From the NCBI RefSeq assembly GCF_002174125.1, contig NZ_NEXX01000001.1, forward strand, positions 186,001 to 250,000: a stretch of 64,000 nt of DNA, read 5' to 3'. Origin of the DNA: Acinetobacter populi. Its GTDB lineage: Bacteria; Pseudomonadota; Gammaproteobacteria; Pseudomonadales; Moraxellaceae. The notes beneath the pieces were generated by a model. That model was not told where the DNA came from. It searched no databases and saw only the letters and a list, made by a program, of their open reading frames with translations. This document shows, in pieces, positions 1 through 9,597 of this stretch. Position 1 is the first letter of the stretch, and the number at the start of each line of letters is the position of its first letter. The position numbers and the translations under genes are program-made.

Positions 1-455
1 TGGAAGTTCAGGCACTGGTCGATGATGCACATGGACAACCGCGTCGGGTTGCATTGGGACTGGAGCAAAATCGTTTATCCATGTTGCTTGCAGTCATGCA
101 TCGGCACGGTGGTGTACAAACCGTAGGCCAAGATGTCTATGTCAATATCGTTGGTGGTTTAAAAATTACCGAAACAGGCTCAGACTTGGCAGTATTACTG
201 GCCTGTGCATCAAGTTTAAGGGGCAAGGCACTTCCGCAGCATCTTGCGGTCTTTGGTGAAGTGGGACTTTCCGGGGAAATCCGCCCTGTTCCCAATGGTC
301 AGGAACGCTTAAAAGAAGCACATAAACATGGTTTTAAAACCATTATTTTACCGCGCGCCAATGCACCACAAAATCCAATCAAAGGCTTAAACGTCATTTC
401 AGTGGCACGACTGCATGAAGCACTACAAGCGGCTATGGATATCTGTGATGAATAA
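1..455 (+). CDS. radA: DNA repair protein RadA, C-terminal part (5' end outside window)
   Basis: The frame is open from base 3 and ends at 455, giving about the last 150 residues of a protein that is normally near 460. The visible part is the Lon-protease-like C-terminal domain of RadA: RRVALGLEQNRLSMLLAVMH leads into KITETGSDLAVLLA and GEVGLSGEIRPVPNGQERL, which are hallmark RadA segments. In the family, RadA is a RecA-like branch-migration ATPase acting in recombinational repair and, in naturally transformable bacteria such as Acinetobacter, in uptake-linked recombination. The zinc finger and Walker motifs lie upstream of the window. The next gene follows after about 230 bases on the same strand. 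Confidence 0.95.
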   Translation, partial: EVQALVDDAHGQPRRVALGLEQNRLSMLLAVMHRHGGVQTVGQDVYVNIVGGLKITETGSDLAVLLACASSLRGKALPQHLAVFGEVGLSGEIRPVPNGQERLKEAHKHGFKTIILPRANAPQNPIKGLNVISVARLHEALQAAMDICDE

Positions 456-682
456 ACTATGCGCCATGCAGCATTAAGTTTAACGTTGTCCCTACTTTTT
501 ATACATTCCATAGATCGGCTGATTAAGTGAAAAAGTATTTTGCAAATCATGCCTTTAACAGGAATCATGCAAGCAATTTATTAAATTTTCTAACAAAAAT
601 CACAAACTTAGCCTTGAAATTTGATATAAAACCCGCATTATTGAGGGTAAGAAGTTTTATTGATCATAGGAATATTAAAACA

Positions 683-1675
683 ATGCAAAATAAAGCACGC
701 GGTGCTGTTGTCGCATTAATGATGGCAAGTTTATTGGCTGCGCCCCTTGCAGAAGCCAAACGTGCAGGCGGTGGTAAAAGTGTCGGGATGTCCCGCGCTC
801 CAAGCTCTAGCCAAAGTTATAACCAAAACCAGAATACTCAATATCGTAATCAAGCACCTGCTACAGCACAACAACAACCGCAGCGTAGTGGTTCAAATGT
901 TGGCGGTATGGTAGCGGCTGGTGTTGCTGGTGCGGCATTAGGTGCAGTGGCTGCAAATGCAATGGCTGATGATGGCCAAAAAGCCAATCCGAATGAACAA
1001 GCCGCTAACTGGCAAAATGGTGAACAGGCTGCTCAAGAGAAAAAAAGTGGTTTTAGCTGGTTCTGGTTGATTATTCTTGCTGCCGCTGCTTTCTTCCTGT
1101 TTCGTAAATTTTCTGCGAAAAAACAATTCGCAGGTACAGGTAATCCCTATGCACCCAATAACAGTGGTGCAAGCACACGTAATCAAACCTCATCACCTTT
1201 TGGTACAACACCTCCAGCAGGAAATACCAATATCTTTGGTCAACCTGTGAATGGTGGTCAAGCACCAGTACAAGCGCCTTTTGGTGGTGCAACAACCAAT
1301 AGCGGCAACCAATTACCTGATGGTAGCGAACCGGCAACCTTCCTGCGTTTCGCACGTCAACGCTTTAACCATATTCAAGCGATGAACAATGCCACCAATA
1401 TCGAAGAAATTCGTAAATATTTCACTCCTGACATGTATCAGGCGATTTATTCGGATGTTGCCAATAATACCGATGTTGCAGAATTTAGTAATCTGACTGC
1501 AAACGTGATTGATCAAAGTACTGAAAATGGTCAATACGTGGTTAGTGTGCGTTTTACTGGAACAGTAAGTGAAGATTTAAATGCCTTACCACAACCATTT
1601 ACCGAAATCTGGCATTTTGTAAAACCAGTCGGTAGCTCTACTGAGTGGTTAGTTGCAGGAATTCAACAAGTTTAA
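683..1675 (+). CDS. Tim44-domain membrane protein
   Basis: A 330-residue protein. The ATG at 683 is chosen because a typical signal peptide follows at once (hydrophobic stretch ending LAAPLAEA near residue 25) and an AGGA-like ribosome site lies about 10 bases upstream. An in-frame start at 527 would add 52 residues without signal character. Next come a Gln/Asn/Ser-rich linker, a glycine/alanine-rich hydrophobic stretch (about 75-95), a transmembrane segment near 122-142 (FSWFWLIILAAAAFFLF), a second low-complexity linker, and a Tim44-like domain from about 218 to the end (FLRFARQRFNHIQAM, then EIWHFVKP). Bacterial members are conserved inner-membrane proteins of unknown function; the mitochondrial relative tethers the import motor. 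A strong terminator follows. Confidence 0.85.
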   Translation: MQNKARGAVVALMMASLLAAPLAEAKRAGGGKSVGMSRAPSSSQSYNQNQNTQYRNQAPATAQQQPQRSGSNVGGMVAAGVAGAALGAVAANAMADDGQKANPNEQAANWQNGEQAAQEKKSGFSWFWLIILAAAAFFLFRKFSAKKQFAGTGNPYAPNNSGASTRNQTSSPFGTTPPAGNTNIFGQPVNGGQAPVQAPFGGATTNSGNQLPDGSEPATFLRFARQRFNHIQAMNNATNIEEIRKYFTPDMYQAIYSDVANNTDVAEFSNLTANVIDQSTENGQYVVSVRFTGTVSEDLNALPQPFTEIWHFVKPVGSSTEWLVAGIQQV

Positions 1676-1690
1676 TATCTGAGAAATCAA

Positions 1691-1719
1691 AAAATGGCAA
1701 CTTTAATAGTTGCCATTTT
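1691..1719. terminator. Rho-independent terminator after the Tim44-domain gene
   Basis: A perfect 12-bp inverted repeat (AAAATGGCAACT / AGTTGCCATTTT) encloses a 5-base loop and is followed by a T-run. Because it starts with an A-run it can also end transcripts from the convergent gene at 1745-2218. Confidence 0.9.
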
Positions 1720-1744
1720 TATATCCATCTTTCATGGAAAGAAA

Positions 1745-2218
1745 TTATTTTGCAGCAATCATTTTTATTTGTTTAAACTGATCATTTTCAACGAGGTAAT
1801 ATACGGTTTCGCACTTTTCCTGATCACCATAACGACTACCCACTGCAATGACTAGATGGCTATCTTTTTGATAAAAAATGTCATTTTGGGTAAAACCTTT
1901 TTGTACGCTATAACAATCGGCAAAAGTATCCGGCAATATAAAGCTCTGTCCCGTTTTGGCATTAAAGGCTAAAGCAAAGCTACATCCACCACCACAACCT
2001 ACTGTTTCCATGACATACTGCCCTGCAAAGTTTGGCTTTTGCTGTGACATTTGTGTGAATAACGTCCGATATTTTTTGCTTTGTGCATTCAGTTTTAATG
2101 GCTGATTTTTCCCAACAAACGTTTTTGCAGGATAATCCTGAAATTGTGGGGGATTTTTGGCATATAAAGAACATGGAATAAATACCAACAATGATAAAGA
2201 AAGATAAGTTTTTTTCAT
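1745..2218 (-). CDS. Secreted cysteine-containing protein of unknown function
   Basis: 157 residues with a clear signal peptide (MKKTYLSLSLLVFIPCSLYA). The mature part is about 135 residues and has a CGGGC cluster near residues 74-80 plus two further cysteines, which suggests disulfide bonding in the periplasm. No family could be named from the sequence. It is transcribed alone, convergent with the Tim44-domain gene and divergent from the gene at 2352. Start and signal peptide are well supported; function is unknown. Confidence 0.75.
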   Translation of the reverse strand: MKKTYLSLSLLVFIPCSLYAKNPPQFQDYPAKTFVGKNQPLKLNAQSKKYRTLFTQMSQQKPNFAGQYVMETVGCGGGCSFALAFNAKTGQSFILPDTFADCYSVQKGFTQNDIFYQKDSHLVIAVGSRYGDQEKCETVYYLVENDQFKQIKMIAAK

Positions 2219-2351
2219 TTATTTGTCCTAAATAGATTTTCATCCCCATCTTTATAATAAATAACCCGATTCAAGTTTTTCAACCATTTATCCGATATAT
2301 TTTAAGGTCAGGACAGTTTATAATTTTGCAATTACTTATGGATCATTTTTT

Positions 2352-2849
2352 ATGTCAAACAACTCCAGATCGCTATCACCTGAATTATCAGAAAAATTAC
2401 ATGATTTAAAGAAAGTCAGACTATCAACATTATCCAATAAAGTCATTCAACGTGGCGGTAAAACCCAGCGTCAGGAGAGTTTTAAACATGCTTTAGTTGA
2501 GCTTAATCAGAGTTTTGAAGATTATCTTTCACAGGCAATCACCTTACGGTTTCAGCTTCACCCGGGGCAAGCCAAAAAGGTACGCTTTAAAAAAGACCGT
2601 ATTCGTATTTTAAAACAGCATGGTATTGATTATTTACAGATTGATGGTGCAGAAACTGCACAAGTGCTGCTACTCATTACACAAAGTATTGTATTTGAAG
2701 ATGCAGTGGTAACACCTGATCTAAATGATGTTTTTCCATTCTGGAAAGAAGGCTATCCGATGGTACAGTTTGATAATACGTACACGATATTGGCAGAAGA
2801 TATCCAATTGCATTTTGAAGCGTTGATTGATACTTTGTTGGCACATTAA
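2352..2849 (+). CDS. Conserved hypothetical soluble protein
   Basis: 165 residues with no signal peptide or membrane segment. The N-terminal half is basic and probably helical (LSEKLHDLKKVRLSTLSNKV, HALVELNQSFEDYLSQAI). The C-terminal half is acidic and mixed, with ALIDTLLAH at the end. The length and even codon use support a real gene, but no family or catalytic motif is recognised. It faces pdxB-epmA convergently across a short inverted repeat. Confidence 0.65.
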   Translation: MSNNSRSLSPELSEKLHDLKKVRLSTLSNKVIQRGGKTQRQESFKHALVELNQSFEDYLSQAITLRFQLHPGQAKKVRFKKDRIRILKQHGIDYLQIDGAETAQVLLLITQSIVFEDAVVTPDLNDVFPFWKEGYPMVQFDNTYTILAEDIQLHFEALIDTLLAH

Positions 2850-2880
2850 AATCAACAAAGCACGATCAATATAAGTCATC

Positions 2881-2904
2881 TTGGGTATATTGAGTTATAC
2901 CCAA
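2881..2904. terminator. Inverted repeat between convergent genes, terminator-like
   Basis: TTGGGTATA and TATACCCAA form a perfect 9-bp stem around a 6-base loop, midway between the stop at 2849 and the stop of epmA at 2956. There is no long T-run, so termination is inferred from position and symmetry. Confidence 0.5.
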
Positions 2905-2955
2905 ATACTTTAAAACAATTAGCAAACATCCTATCCAAAAATTAGGCTTAACCAA

Positions 2956-3939
2956 TCAAGCACGATCGGCTGGAAAAGCAATCACCTGTTCCAGTTTTAA
3001 CCGATTCATGGCAATCATCAATAAACGATCCAATCCCAATGCAATCCCGGAACAGGCTGGCATATGCGGCAAAGCAGCCAGTAAGTGTTCGTCAATTGGC
3101 ATCTGTTCAATCCCCTGTTGCTGACGTGCCTGATTATCTTCAATAAAGCGTTGTCTTAACACTTCGGCATCAACCAGTTCATCATAGGCATTGGCCAGTT
3201 CAAGACCTTCAATATAGACTTCAAAACGTGCGGCAACAGCTTCGCCATCCTCATCAATTTGGACTTTGGCAAGGGAAGCCATTTCAGGTGGAAAATCAGT
3301 TAAAAATATGGGTGTATCAAACCCGAGACTTGGCTCCACAAAATGTGAAAAGAGCAAATCCATATAGGCCAGCCGATCTTCGCCCAAATCAATATTCAAA
3401 CCGACCCGATCAGCACATGTTTTTAAATCTTTTAGACTGGCTTGTAACGGATTAATCTCCAACCTGTCCTGAAAAGCATGTTTATAACTGAGAATCATTG
3501 GACGTACCGTATCAAAGCGATCCTGCAAGCATATGTTTAATAGATCAGTGGTTTCAAACATCAGATCTTTTAAGGAAAAATCCGGACGATACCACTCCAA
3601 CATAGAAAATTCGCTATTATGCTTACGACCATGTTCATCATCACGAAAAACTTTACAAATCTGATAAATCGCTCCACTACCATTGGCCAACAACCGTTTC
3701 ATGGCAAATTCAGGTGAGGTCTGTAAATAATGGGTCTGTAATTGTCCGTTAACATGGCGCTGTGCCGCAACCGAAGCAAGATGAACATCGGTCACAGCAG
3801 CACCTGATAAAATTGGTGTTTCAACTTCCAGCACGTCCCGTTCGGCAAAAAACTGGCGGATACGTGCATACATTTTTGCACGGGTTTTTAGTGCTTCTAG
3901 GTCACAAGTCGGTTGGCTAGTATTCTTAAAATCCATCAT
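2956..3939 (-). CDS. epmA: Elongation factor P--(R)-beta-lysine ligase EpmA
   Basis: 327 residues, matching the usual size of EpmA/PoxA/GenX. It is a stand-alone class II aminoacyl-tRNA synthetase-like catalytic domain with a motif 2 region (VFRDDEHGRKHNSEFSMLEW) and motif 3 at the C-terminus (GIALGLDRLLMIAMNRL). The family attaches (R)-beta-lysine to a conserved lysine of elongation factor P, which relieves ribosome stalling at polyproline. There is no tRNA anticodon-binding domain, which separates it from LysS. The ATG at 3939 lies 8 bases from a GGGG ribosome site; a TTG at 3942 and a second ATG at 3936 are alternatives. It starts 3 bases after the pdxB stop, so the two are co-transcribed. 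Confidence 0.93.
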   Translation of the reverse strand: MMDFKNTSQPTCDLEALKTRAKMYARIRQFFAERDVLEVETPILSGAAVTDVHLASVAAQRHVNGQLQTHYLQTSPEFAMKRLLANGSGAIYQICKVFRDDEHGRKHNSEFSMLEWYRPDFSLKDLMFETTDLLNICLQDRFDTVRPMILSYKHAFQDRLEINPLQASLKDLKTCADRVGLNIDLGEDRLAYMDLLFSHFVEPSLGFDTPIFLTDFPPEMASLAKVQIDEDGEAVAARFEVYIEGLELANAYDELVDAEVLRQRFIEDNQARQQQGIEQMPIDEHLLAALPHMPACSGIALGLDRLLMIAMNRLKLEQVIAFPADRA

Positions 3940-3942
3940 CAA

Positions 3943-5001
3943 TTAGGCCCCAAAAGCCGACCATTCACGTCGTAAAGGATAGGTTTTGCGCAAAAGATCA
4001 AAGGCTTTTTGATCCACAAAACCATGATTTAAACAGGCGCGAACATTGGCATCATCCTGACGAATATCGTATAAGGATTGCAGATGTTGCATTAAAATAT
4101 TTTTAAAATCCCGACCTTGAAAAAGCTGTGGACAAGCCTCTAACTGGCTTTCAAAGCGTTTATGCGCATCAAAGCCAAAGGTCTGGCAAAAAGCTTGATA
4201 AATCATTTGTGTACCTCTTGCCTTACCCTCTAAGCTATAACCGGCAATATGCGGCGTTGCCAAACTTAATAAACTTAATAATTTTTCTGAAATCACTGGC
4301 TCATGTTCGAACACATCCAATACCACTTGTCGCCCAGTCTGTTCTATATCTGCAATCAAGGCATCTTCGGCAATCACAGGTCCTCTGGCACTATTGATTA
4401 AGATTGTATCTGGGGGTAATTGTTGCAATGTCTGTGCATCAAATAAATGTTGTGTGGCATGTTCGCCGGTCTTGGTTAATGGCACATGAATAGAAATGGC
4501 ATGACTGGTTTGTAATAAGGTCTGAAAATCAACTTGTTCTATCTGCTGATGCTGCGTAAATGGATCGGAACCGATCACACGCCAGCCAATATGTTGCGCC
4601 AAAGCTGCCAGACGTGTTCCCACATTACCCAAACCAACAATACCCAGACAAAATGACTGCCCTGCTTCAATCAATTCAGGTTTAAGCGTTAATAAAGCTG
4701 TCACCACATATTCTGCAACCGCTTGGGCGTTACAGCCTGGCGCATTGGCCCAGTGAATCTGCCGCTGATCCAATTCTGCAATATCCAGATGATCGGTGCC
4801 AATGGTAGCACTACCTACAAATTGAATCGGTGTATCATGAATCAGCGTGGCATTTACTTGCGTCACGGAACGTACCAGCAAGGCCTCACAATCCACCAAA
4901 TCCTGCTGCTGTAAAGTACGCCCTGCATGTTGCCGAATAGTGCCAAAATCAGCAAAAAAATAATCTGTAAATGCCAGATTTTCATCAGCAACGATATTCA
5001 T
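3943..5001 (-). CDS. pdxB: Erythronate-4-phosphate dehydrogenase PdxB
   Basis: 352 residues. PdxB oxidises 4-phosphoerythronate to 2-oxo-3-hydroxy-4-phosphobutanoate in the DXP-dependent pyridoxal phosphate pathway. The D-isomer 2-hydroxyacid dehydrogenase fold is visible: a GIVGLGNVGTRLA dinucleotide-binding motif near residues 116-128, the INSARGPVIAEDALI segment, the catalytic-histidine region (ATPHIAGYSLEGKARGT) and a PdxB-type C-terminal dimerisation region. The start at 5001 (MNIVADENLAF) is preferred over a longer frame to 5091 because family members begin at this motif and an AGGT ribosome site sits about 7 bases upstream. It is divergent from cas1 and heads the pdxB-epmA unit. Confidence 0.93.
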   Translation of the reverse strand: MNIVADENLAFTDYFFADFGTIRQHAGRTLQQQDLVDCEALLVRSVTQVNATLIHDTPIQFVGSATIGTDHLDIAELDQRQIHWANAPGCNAQAVAEYVVTALLTLKPELIEAGQSFCLGIVGLGNVGTRLAALAQHIGWRVIGSDPFTQHQQIEQVDFQTLLQTSHAISIHVPLTKTGEHATQHLFDAQTLQQLPPDTILINSARGPVIAEDALIADIEQTGRQVVLDVFEHEPVISEKLLSLLSLATPHIAGYSLEGKARGTQMIYQAFCQTFGFDAHKRFESQLEACPQLFQGRDFKNILMQHLQSLYDIRQDDANVRACLNHGFVDQKAFDLLRKTYPLRREWSAFGA

Positions 5002-5236
5002 AAACTTACCTATAAAAGATTTTGACCAGTTACTCAAGCCAACAACCGAATTTAAAATGCCTAGATTAACGGGAGATATGGTATTTGGCAAAACATTGTA
5101 GCGCTAAGACCAACCCGTTCCTATAAAAATAGCGTGTTAAAACTCAGGTGTCAGATTGTGTCGCTTAAATCAAGCCACAATCTATAAAAATCATGCACGA
5201 TTGTCTAAGATCATAAAAAAATGTAGAGCAAAAAAT
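5002..5236. promoter_or_regulatory. Divergent pdxB / cas promoter region with a hairpin element
   Basis: About 235 bases separate the two divergent starts. In the cas leader, AGATTGTG (5153-5160) and CACAATCT (5176-5183) form an 8-bp inverted repeat, continued inward by GCTT/AAGC with a two-base bulge. It lies 54-84 bases upstream of the cas1 ATG. The 7-mer GATTGT recurs at about 5200. It may be an operator for the cas operon or an RNA structure in its leader; no exact promoter is assigned. Confidence 0.45.
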
Positions 5237-6202
5237 ATGGAACAACTTAATCCATCAGATCTAAAAGCAATATTACATTCCAAACGTGCCAATCTTTACT
5301 ATCTTGAACATTGTCGGGTCATGCAAAAAGATGGTCGGGTGTTGTACTTAACCGAAGCGAAAAATGAAAATCAATACTGGAATATTCCGATTGCCAATAC
5401 CACAGTGATTTTACTTGGTACAGGCACCTCGATTACGCAAGCTGCGATGCGTATGTTGTGTAGTGCCGGCGTTTTAGTCGGATTTTGTGGTGGCGGTGGG
5501 ACACCATTATTTAACGGTGCAGAAGTTGAATGGTTAACACCGCAAAGTGAATATCGCCCGACCGAATATGTACAAGGCTGGCTATCGTTCTGGTTTGACG
5601 ATGGCAAAAGACTGGAAGTTGCCAAGCAATTTCAACTGGCACGAATTGAGTTTATCCGTAAAGTGTGGGCAAAAGATCAAGACCTCAAAAATGAAGGTTT
5701 TTATCTGGAGGATCAGGATATACAACAAGCCTTAAATGGTTTTGAAAAGAAAATTCCAATGCAAAATAAAGTTGGTGATTTACTCCTTGCTGAAGCGCAG
5801 ACCACCAAGCAACTTTATAAAATTGCAGCGACACGCTGTAAATTGAGTTTTGAACGAAATCCTGAACAAGGTGATTTAGCCAATGATTTTCTCAATCATG
5901 GTAATTATCTGGCATACGGCTTAGCTGCAACTACGCTTTGGGTGTTAGGCATTCCTCACGGTTTTGCCGTGATGCATGGTAAAACCCGACGGGGTGCATT
6001 GGTGTTTGATGTTGCTGATCTAATCAAAGACGCGGTAATCCTACCCTATGCATTTATCTGTGCAAAAGAAGGCATGTCCGAGCAAGAGTTCCGCCAACAA
6101 GTGCTGCAAAAATTTACTGAACATCGATGTTTGGATTGGATGTTTGATCAGGTAAAAGCGCAAGCTTGCAAAAACTTCTCAAATCAAGGGGATGAATTAT
6201 GA
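5237..6202 (+). CDS. cas1: Type I-F CRISPR-associated endonuclease Cas1
   Basis: 321 residues. Cas1 integrates new spacers into the array as a complex with Cas2, which here is fused to Cas3. I-F Cas1 hallmarks are present: TNAMQ-type N-terminal region (LHSKRANLYYLEHCRVMQKD), a glycine-rich loop (LLGTGTSITQAAM, GFCGGGGTP), and the catalytic region with GNYLAYGLAATTLWVLGIPH, HGKTRRGALVFDVADLIKD, which supplies the metal-binding His and Asp. The ATG at 5237 is used because family members begin MEQL...; an in-frame start at 5156 would add 27 basic residues and disrupt the leader. The stop overlaps the next start by 4 bases (ATGA), so translation is coupled. Confidence 0.96.
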   Translation: MEQLNPSDLKAILHSKRANLYYLEHCRVMQKDGRVLYLTEAKNENQYWNIPIANTTVILLGTGTSITQAAMRMLCSAGVLVGFCGGGGTPLFNGAEVEWLTPQSEYRPTEYVQGWLSFWFDDGKRLEVAKQFQLARIEFIRKVWAKDQDLKNEGFYLEDQDIQQALNGFEKKIPMQNKVGDLLLAEAQTTKQLYKIAATRCKLSFERNPEQGDLANDFLNHGNYLAYGLAATTLWVLGIPHGFAVMHGKTRRGALVFDVADLIKDAVILPYAFICAKEGMSEQEFRQQVLQKFTEHRCLDWMFDQVKAQACKNFSNQGDEL

Positions 6203-9200
6203 TTGTCACGTTCATCTCCCAATGCGAGAAAAAAGCCCTGCCCCGTACTCGTCGTGTGTTAGATGCTTTTGCAGATCGAATTGGTGATAACACTTGGCAA
6301 ACGGTGATCACTGAAGATGGGTTATTGGCAGTAAAACGGTTGTTACGTAAAACTGTTACGAAAAATACTGCTGTTTCATGTCACTGGATACGTAGCCGTC
6401 GTCGCAGCGAACTCATGTGGATTGTTGGTAATCGTAATAAATTTAATTGTGAAGGGATTGTGCCTGTTAACTCAACTCAGAAAAAACTTTCGCAAAATAA
6501 ATGGGAAAACGATTGGCACTATTTGCCTTTGATTAAAGCTTTGGTGGCTATGTCTGCCCTTTTACATGACTGGGGCAAAGCCAGTGTTTTATTTCAGCAG
6601 AAATTAAACGATAACTCCAAAAAAGGAGATCCTCTACGACATGAATGGATTTCATGTTTATTGCTGCATGCCTTAGTTCAACATTCGGGTGATACTAAAA
6701 ACGACCAGACTTGGTTGAATTTACTTATTCAACAAAATTGGGAAGAAGATGCTTTAAAGGCGACGATTACAAAAGGATTAGACCAAACTCATGCCCTAGA
6801 TCAACTTCCACCAATTGCTCAATTGGTTGCATGGCTGATTGTTTCACATCATCGCCTACCAGATTTAAAAAATGAAGATGAAAGGAAACATTATAGTGAT
6901 GAAGAAAAATCTGAACTATCAAGTTTACTAAAAATTATTTCTGCACAATGGGGCTATCAAAATAAGCAAGATGAAACAGATTATCAAAAAAGATTAAAAA
7001 AATGTTTCGAGTTTCAACAAGGTTTACTAAGTCAATCGAGCGAATGGAAAAAACAAACAACGAAATGGGCAAATCGCTTACTACAAGAAACAGATAATGC
7101 TTATCAAACATTACAAGATGGTAGTTGGCGAATCGTTTTGCATCATGCACGCTTATGTTTAATGTTAGGAGACCATTATTATTCCTCTTGTGATGCCGAT
7201 TTAAAATGGAAAACATCATTAACATTAATTGCCAATACAGATTCAAAAACCAGACAGCCGAAACAAAAACTGGATGAGCATCTCGTTCGGGTTAGTGATA
7301 ATGCTTTAAAAGTGTCACAATCATTGAGTCGCTTAGCCGAAGAAATGCAGTCTGCTTACGATTTACAAAAGTTGAAGAAAAAAAGTCCTCAAGAATTTGA
7401 ATGGCAAGATCAAGCCGTCAAAGCAATTCAGCAATTCGATATTAAGAATGAAAATTCGAAAAACCAAGGTTGGTTTATTGTCAATATGGCAAGTACAGGT
7501 AAAGGGAAAACCATTGCCAATGCCAAGATTATGCAGGCCTTATCCGAAGGAGGAAACTCCCTCCGATATATCCTTGCACTTGGCTTAAGAACACTTACCT
7601 TACAAACCGGTGATTCATATACTCATGATATTGGTTTATCCAAGGATGAACTAGCCGTTTTGATTGGCTCTAAAGCCGTACAAGAATTACATCATCAAAA
7701 AACTAACCATAAAGAAGATGAAGACGATAATATCGAAGAACTTGGCTCAGAATCATTAGAAGAATTACTAGACAATGAATTACTCTATGAAGACATGCCA
7801 CAAGCAGAGTTTATGGATGCACTTTTTCCGACAAACCCTTCAATGAAAAGCAAGTCAGAAAAGAATAAAGCATTCTTATATAAACCTGTTTTAGCTTGTA
7901 CCATTGATCACATCATGACAGCAACAGAAACCAAACGTGGTGGAAAATATATTCTGCCAAGTTTACGCCTATCATCTTCTGACTTGGTTATTGATGAAGT
8001 GGATGATTTTAATGGTCAGGATTTAATTGCAATTGCTCGTTTGATTCATTTAACAGGCATGTTGGGACGAAAAGTCATGATTTCGTCAGCCACTATTCCA
8101 CCCGCATTGGCAGAAGGTTTTTTTAATGCTTATCAACATGGATGGCAACTGTATTGTGCATTTAAGAAAATTAAAAATAATGATGTCATCAGTATGTGGG
8201 TGGATGAGTTTAAAACAAAAGTTCAGACTGTTCATTTATCTCGTGATGAACAAATTATTAAGCAATATCAAAATTTTCATTATAGCTTTGTACAAGTACG
8301 TTCAGATTATCTACAAAAACAGATTGTTAAGCATAAAGCCTATATCGTAGAGTGCGAGGATTTGGTGATAGAAAAAACCAAAGATAAATTGGATCAAAGT
8401 ATCCAAAATCAATATTTTGAACGAATAAAACGAGAAGCGGAAACCCTACATCAAGCACATCATACGATTGATCTAAAAACAGGTAAAAAAGTTTCGTTTG
8501 GCGTAATTCGTATTGCCAATATTCCACCTTGCGTCGCGCTCACCCAATATTTACTTAATGCTGAATGGTCAGACAATATCGCGCCTCGTATCATGGCATA
8601 TCACAGTCGACAAGTGTTGTTGCTACGCAGTGAACAAGAGCATCATTTAGATGACGTCCTAAAACGCAAAGAAAAGCAAGGTGAGCAAGCAAAAGCTTTT
8701 TCTGACCTAATAATTCGTCAGCATTTAGACCATACAGATTGTGAAAATATTATTTTTATTCTAGTGGCAACACCTGTGGAGGAAGTCGGACGAGATCATG
8801 ATTTTGATTGGGCGATTATAGAACCATCTTCTTATCGTTCTATTATTCAACTCTCTGGACGAGTTTTACGCCATCGTAAATTAGAACAAAATATTAAACA
8901 ACCGAATATTGCGCTAATGCAATATAACATAAGGGCATTACGCAAAGCTAAAGTTGCCTTTGAAAAACCAGGTTTTGAACAAAATAACCGTTTTAGACTA
9001 GATACAAAGGATTTAAAGCAACTCTTAGACATTACAAATATTGGAAATGGTATTAATGCAATTCCACGTATTCAAACAAATCAACCTTTAGAGTTTAAGA
9101 AAAAATTGGCTGACCTTGAACATGCAGTGACTGCCTATCAATTAACCTCTTATGATAACCATGGTGCTAAATTTCTTAGTGCTTGGCTGAATGAAACATG

Positions 9201-9582
9201 GTATTTGACAGCTTTGTCACAACGTTTTAATCCATTTCGGCAAAGCTCACCTAACATTCAACTTTTTAGAGTTTTTAAAAATCGTAAGCTTACGATGTGT
9301 ATCAAAGATGATTTTGGTGAGTATCTTGATCGAACAAGTTGGTACAGCATTAAAAATTTTGAATTGAATAGGTTGGAAACTGAACGACTTTGGCTAAATC
9401 GTAATTATTACGACATTCTATGTCGTTTAGCTATTGCACGAAATCCTGATATAGATGATATTGATCAAGAGGTTGAAAAATTATCAAAACAATATGGGGA
9501 AATCATGTTGCCAGAATATCTTGAGGGCAAAAACTTAATATATTCGGATCAATTTGGTCTAATAGTTTTGGATAAAGAATAA
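6199..9582 (+). CDS. cas3: Type I-F fused Cas2-Cas3 helicase-nuclease
   Basis: 1127 residues. The domain order is that of I-F Cas2/3: a Cas2-like N-terminus (about 1-95, MIVTFISQCEKKALPRTRR), an HD nuclease with ALLHDWGKASVLFQQKL near residues 117-133 and SHHRLPD further on, then a superfamily 2 helicase with Walker A ASTGKGKTIANAK (about 431-443), a DEVDD box near 596-600, the SSAT motif near 630 and motif VI LSGRVLRHRKLEQN. Cas3 is recruited by the Csy complex and degrades the target strand; the fused Cas2 part joins Cas1 for adaptation. No truncation or frameshift is seen. It lies between cas1 (4-base overlap) and csy1 (15-base gap). Confidence 0.96.
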   Translation: MIVTFISQCEKKALPRTRRVLDAFADRIGDNTWQTVITEDGLLAVKRLLRKTVTKNTAVSCHWIRSRRRSELMWIVGNRNKFNCEGIVPVNSTQKKLSQNKWENDWHYLPLIKALVAMSALLHDWGKASVLFQQKLNDNSKKGDPLRHEWISCLLLHALVQHSGDTKNDQTWLNLLIQQNWEEDALKATITKGLDQTHALDQLPPIAQLVAWLIVSHHRLPDLKNEDERKHYSDEEKSELSSLLKIISAQWGYQNKQDETDYQKRLKKCFEFQQGLLSQSSEWKKQTTKWANRLLQETDNAYQTLQDGSWRIVLHHARLCLMLGDHYYSSCDADLKWKTSLTLIANTDSKTRQPKQKLDEHLVRVSDNALKVSQSLSRLAEEMQSAYDLQKLKKKSPQEFEWQDQAVKAIQQFDIKNENSKNQGWFIVNMASTGKGKTIANAKIMQALSEGGNSLRYILALGLRTLTLQTGDSYTHDIGLSKDELAVLIGSKAVQELHHQKTNHKEDEDDNIEELGSESLEELLDNELLYEDMPQAEFMDALFPTNPSMKSKSEKNKAFLYKPVLACTIDHIMTATETKRGGKYILPSLRLSSSDLVIDEVDDFNGQDLIAIARLIHLTGMLGRKVMISSATIPPALAEGFFNAYQHGWQLYCAFKKIKNNDVISMWVDEFKTKVQTVHLSRDEQIIKQYQNFHYSFVQVRSDYLQKQIVKHKAYIVECEDLVIEKTKDKLDQSIQNQYFERIKREAETLHQAHHTIDLKTGKKVSFGVIRIANIPPCVALTQYLLNAEWSDNIAPRIMAYHSRQVLLLRSEQEHHLDDVLKRKEKQGEQAKAFSDLIIRQHLDHTDCENIIFILVATPVEEVGRDHDFDWAIIEPSSYRSIIQLSGRVLRHRKLEQNIKQPNIALMQYNIRALRKAKVAFEKPGFEQNNRFRLDTKDLKQLLDITNIGNGINAIPRIQTNQPLEFKKKLADLEHAVTAYQLTSYDNHGAKFLSAWLNETWYLTALSQRFNPFRQSSPNIQLFRVFKNRKLTMCIKDDFGEYLDRTSWYSIKNFELNRLETERLWLNRNYYDILCRLAIARNPDIDDIDQEVEKLSKQYGEIMLPEYLEGKNLIYSDQFGLIVLDKE

Positions 9583-9597
9583 TCGAGGAAATTCAGT

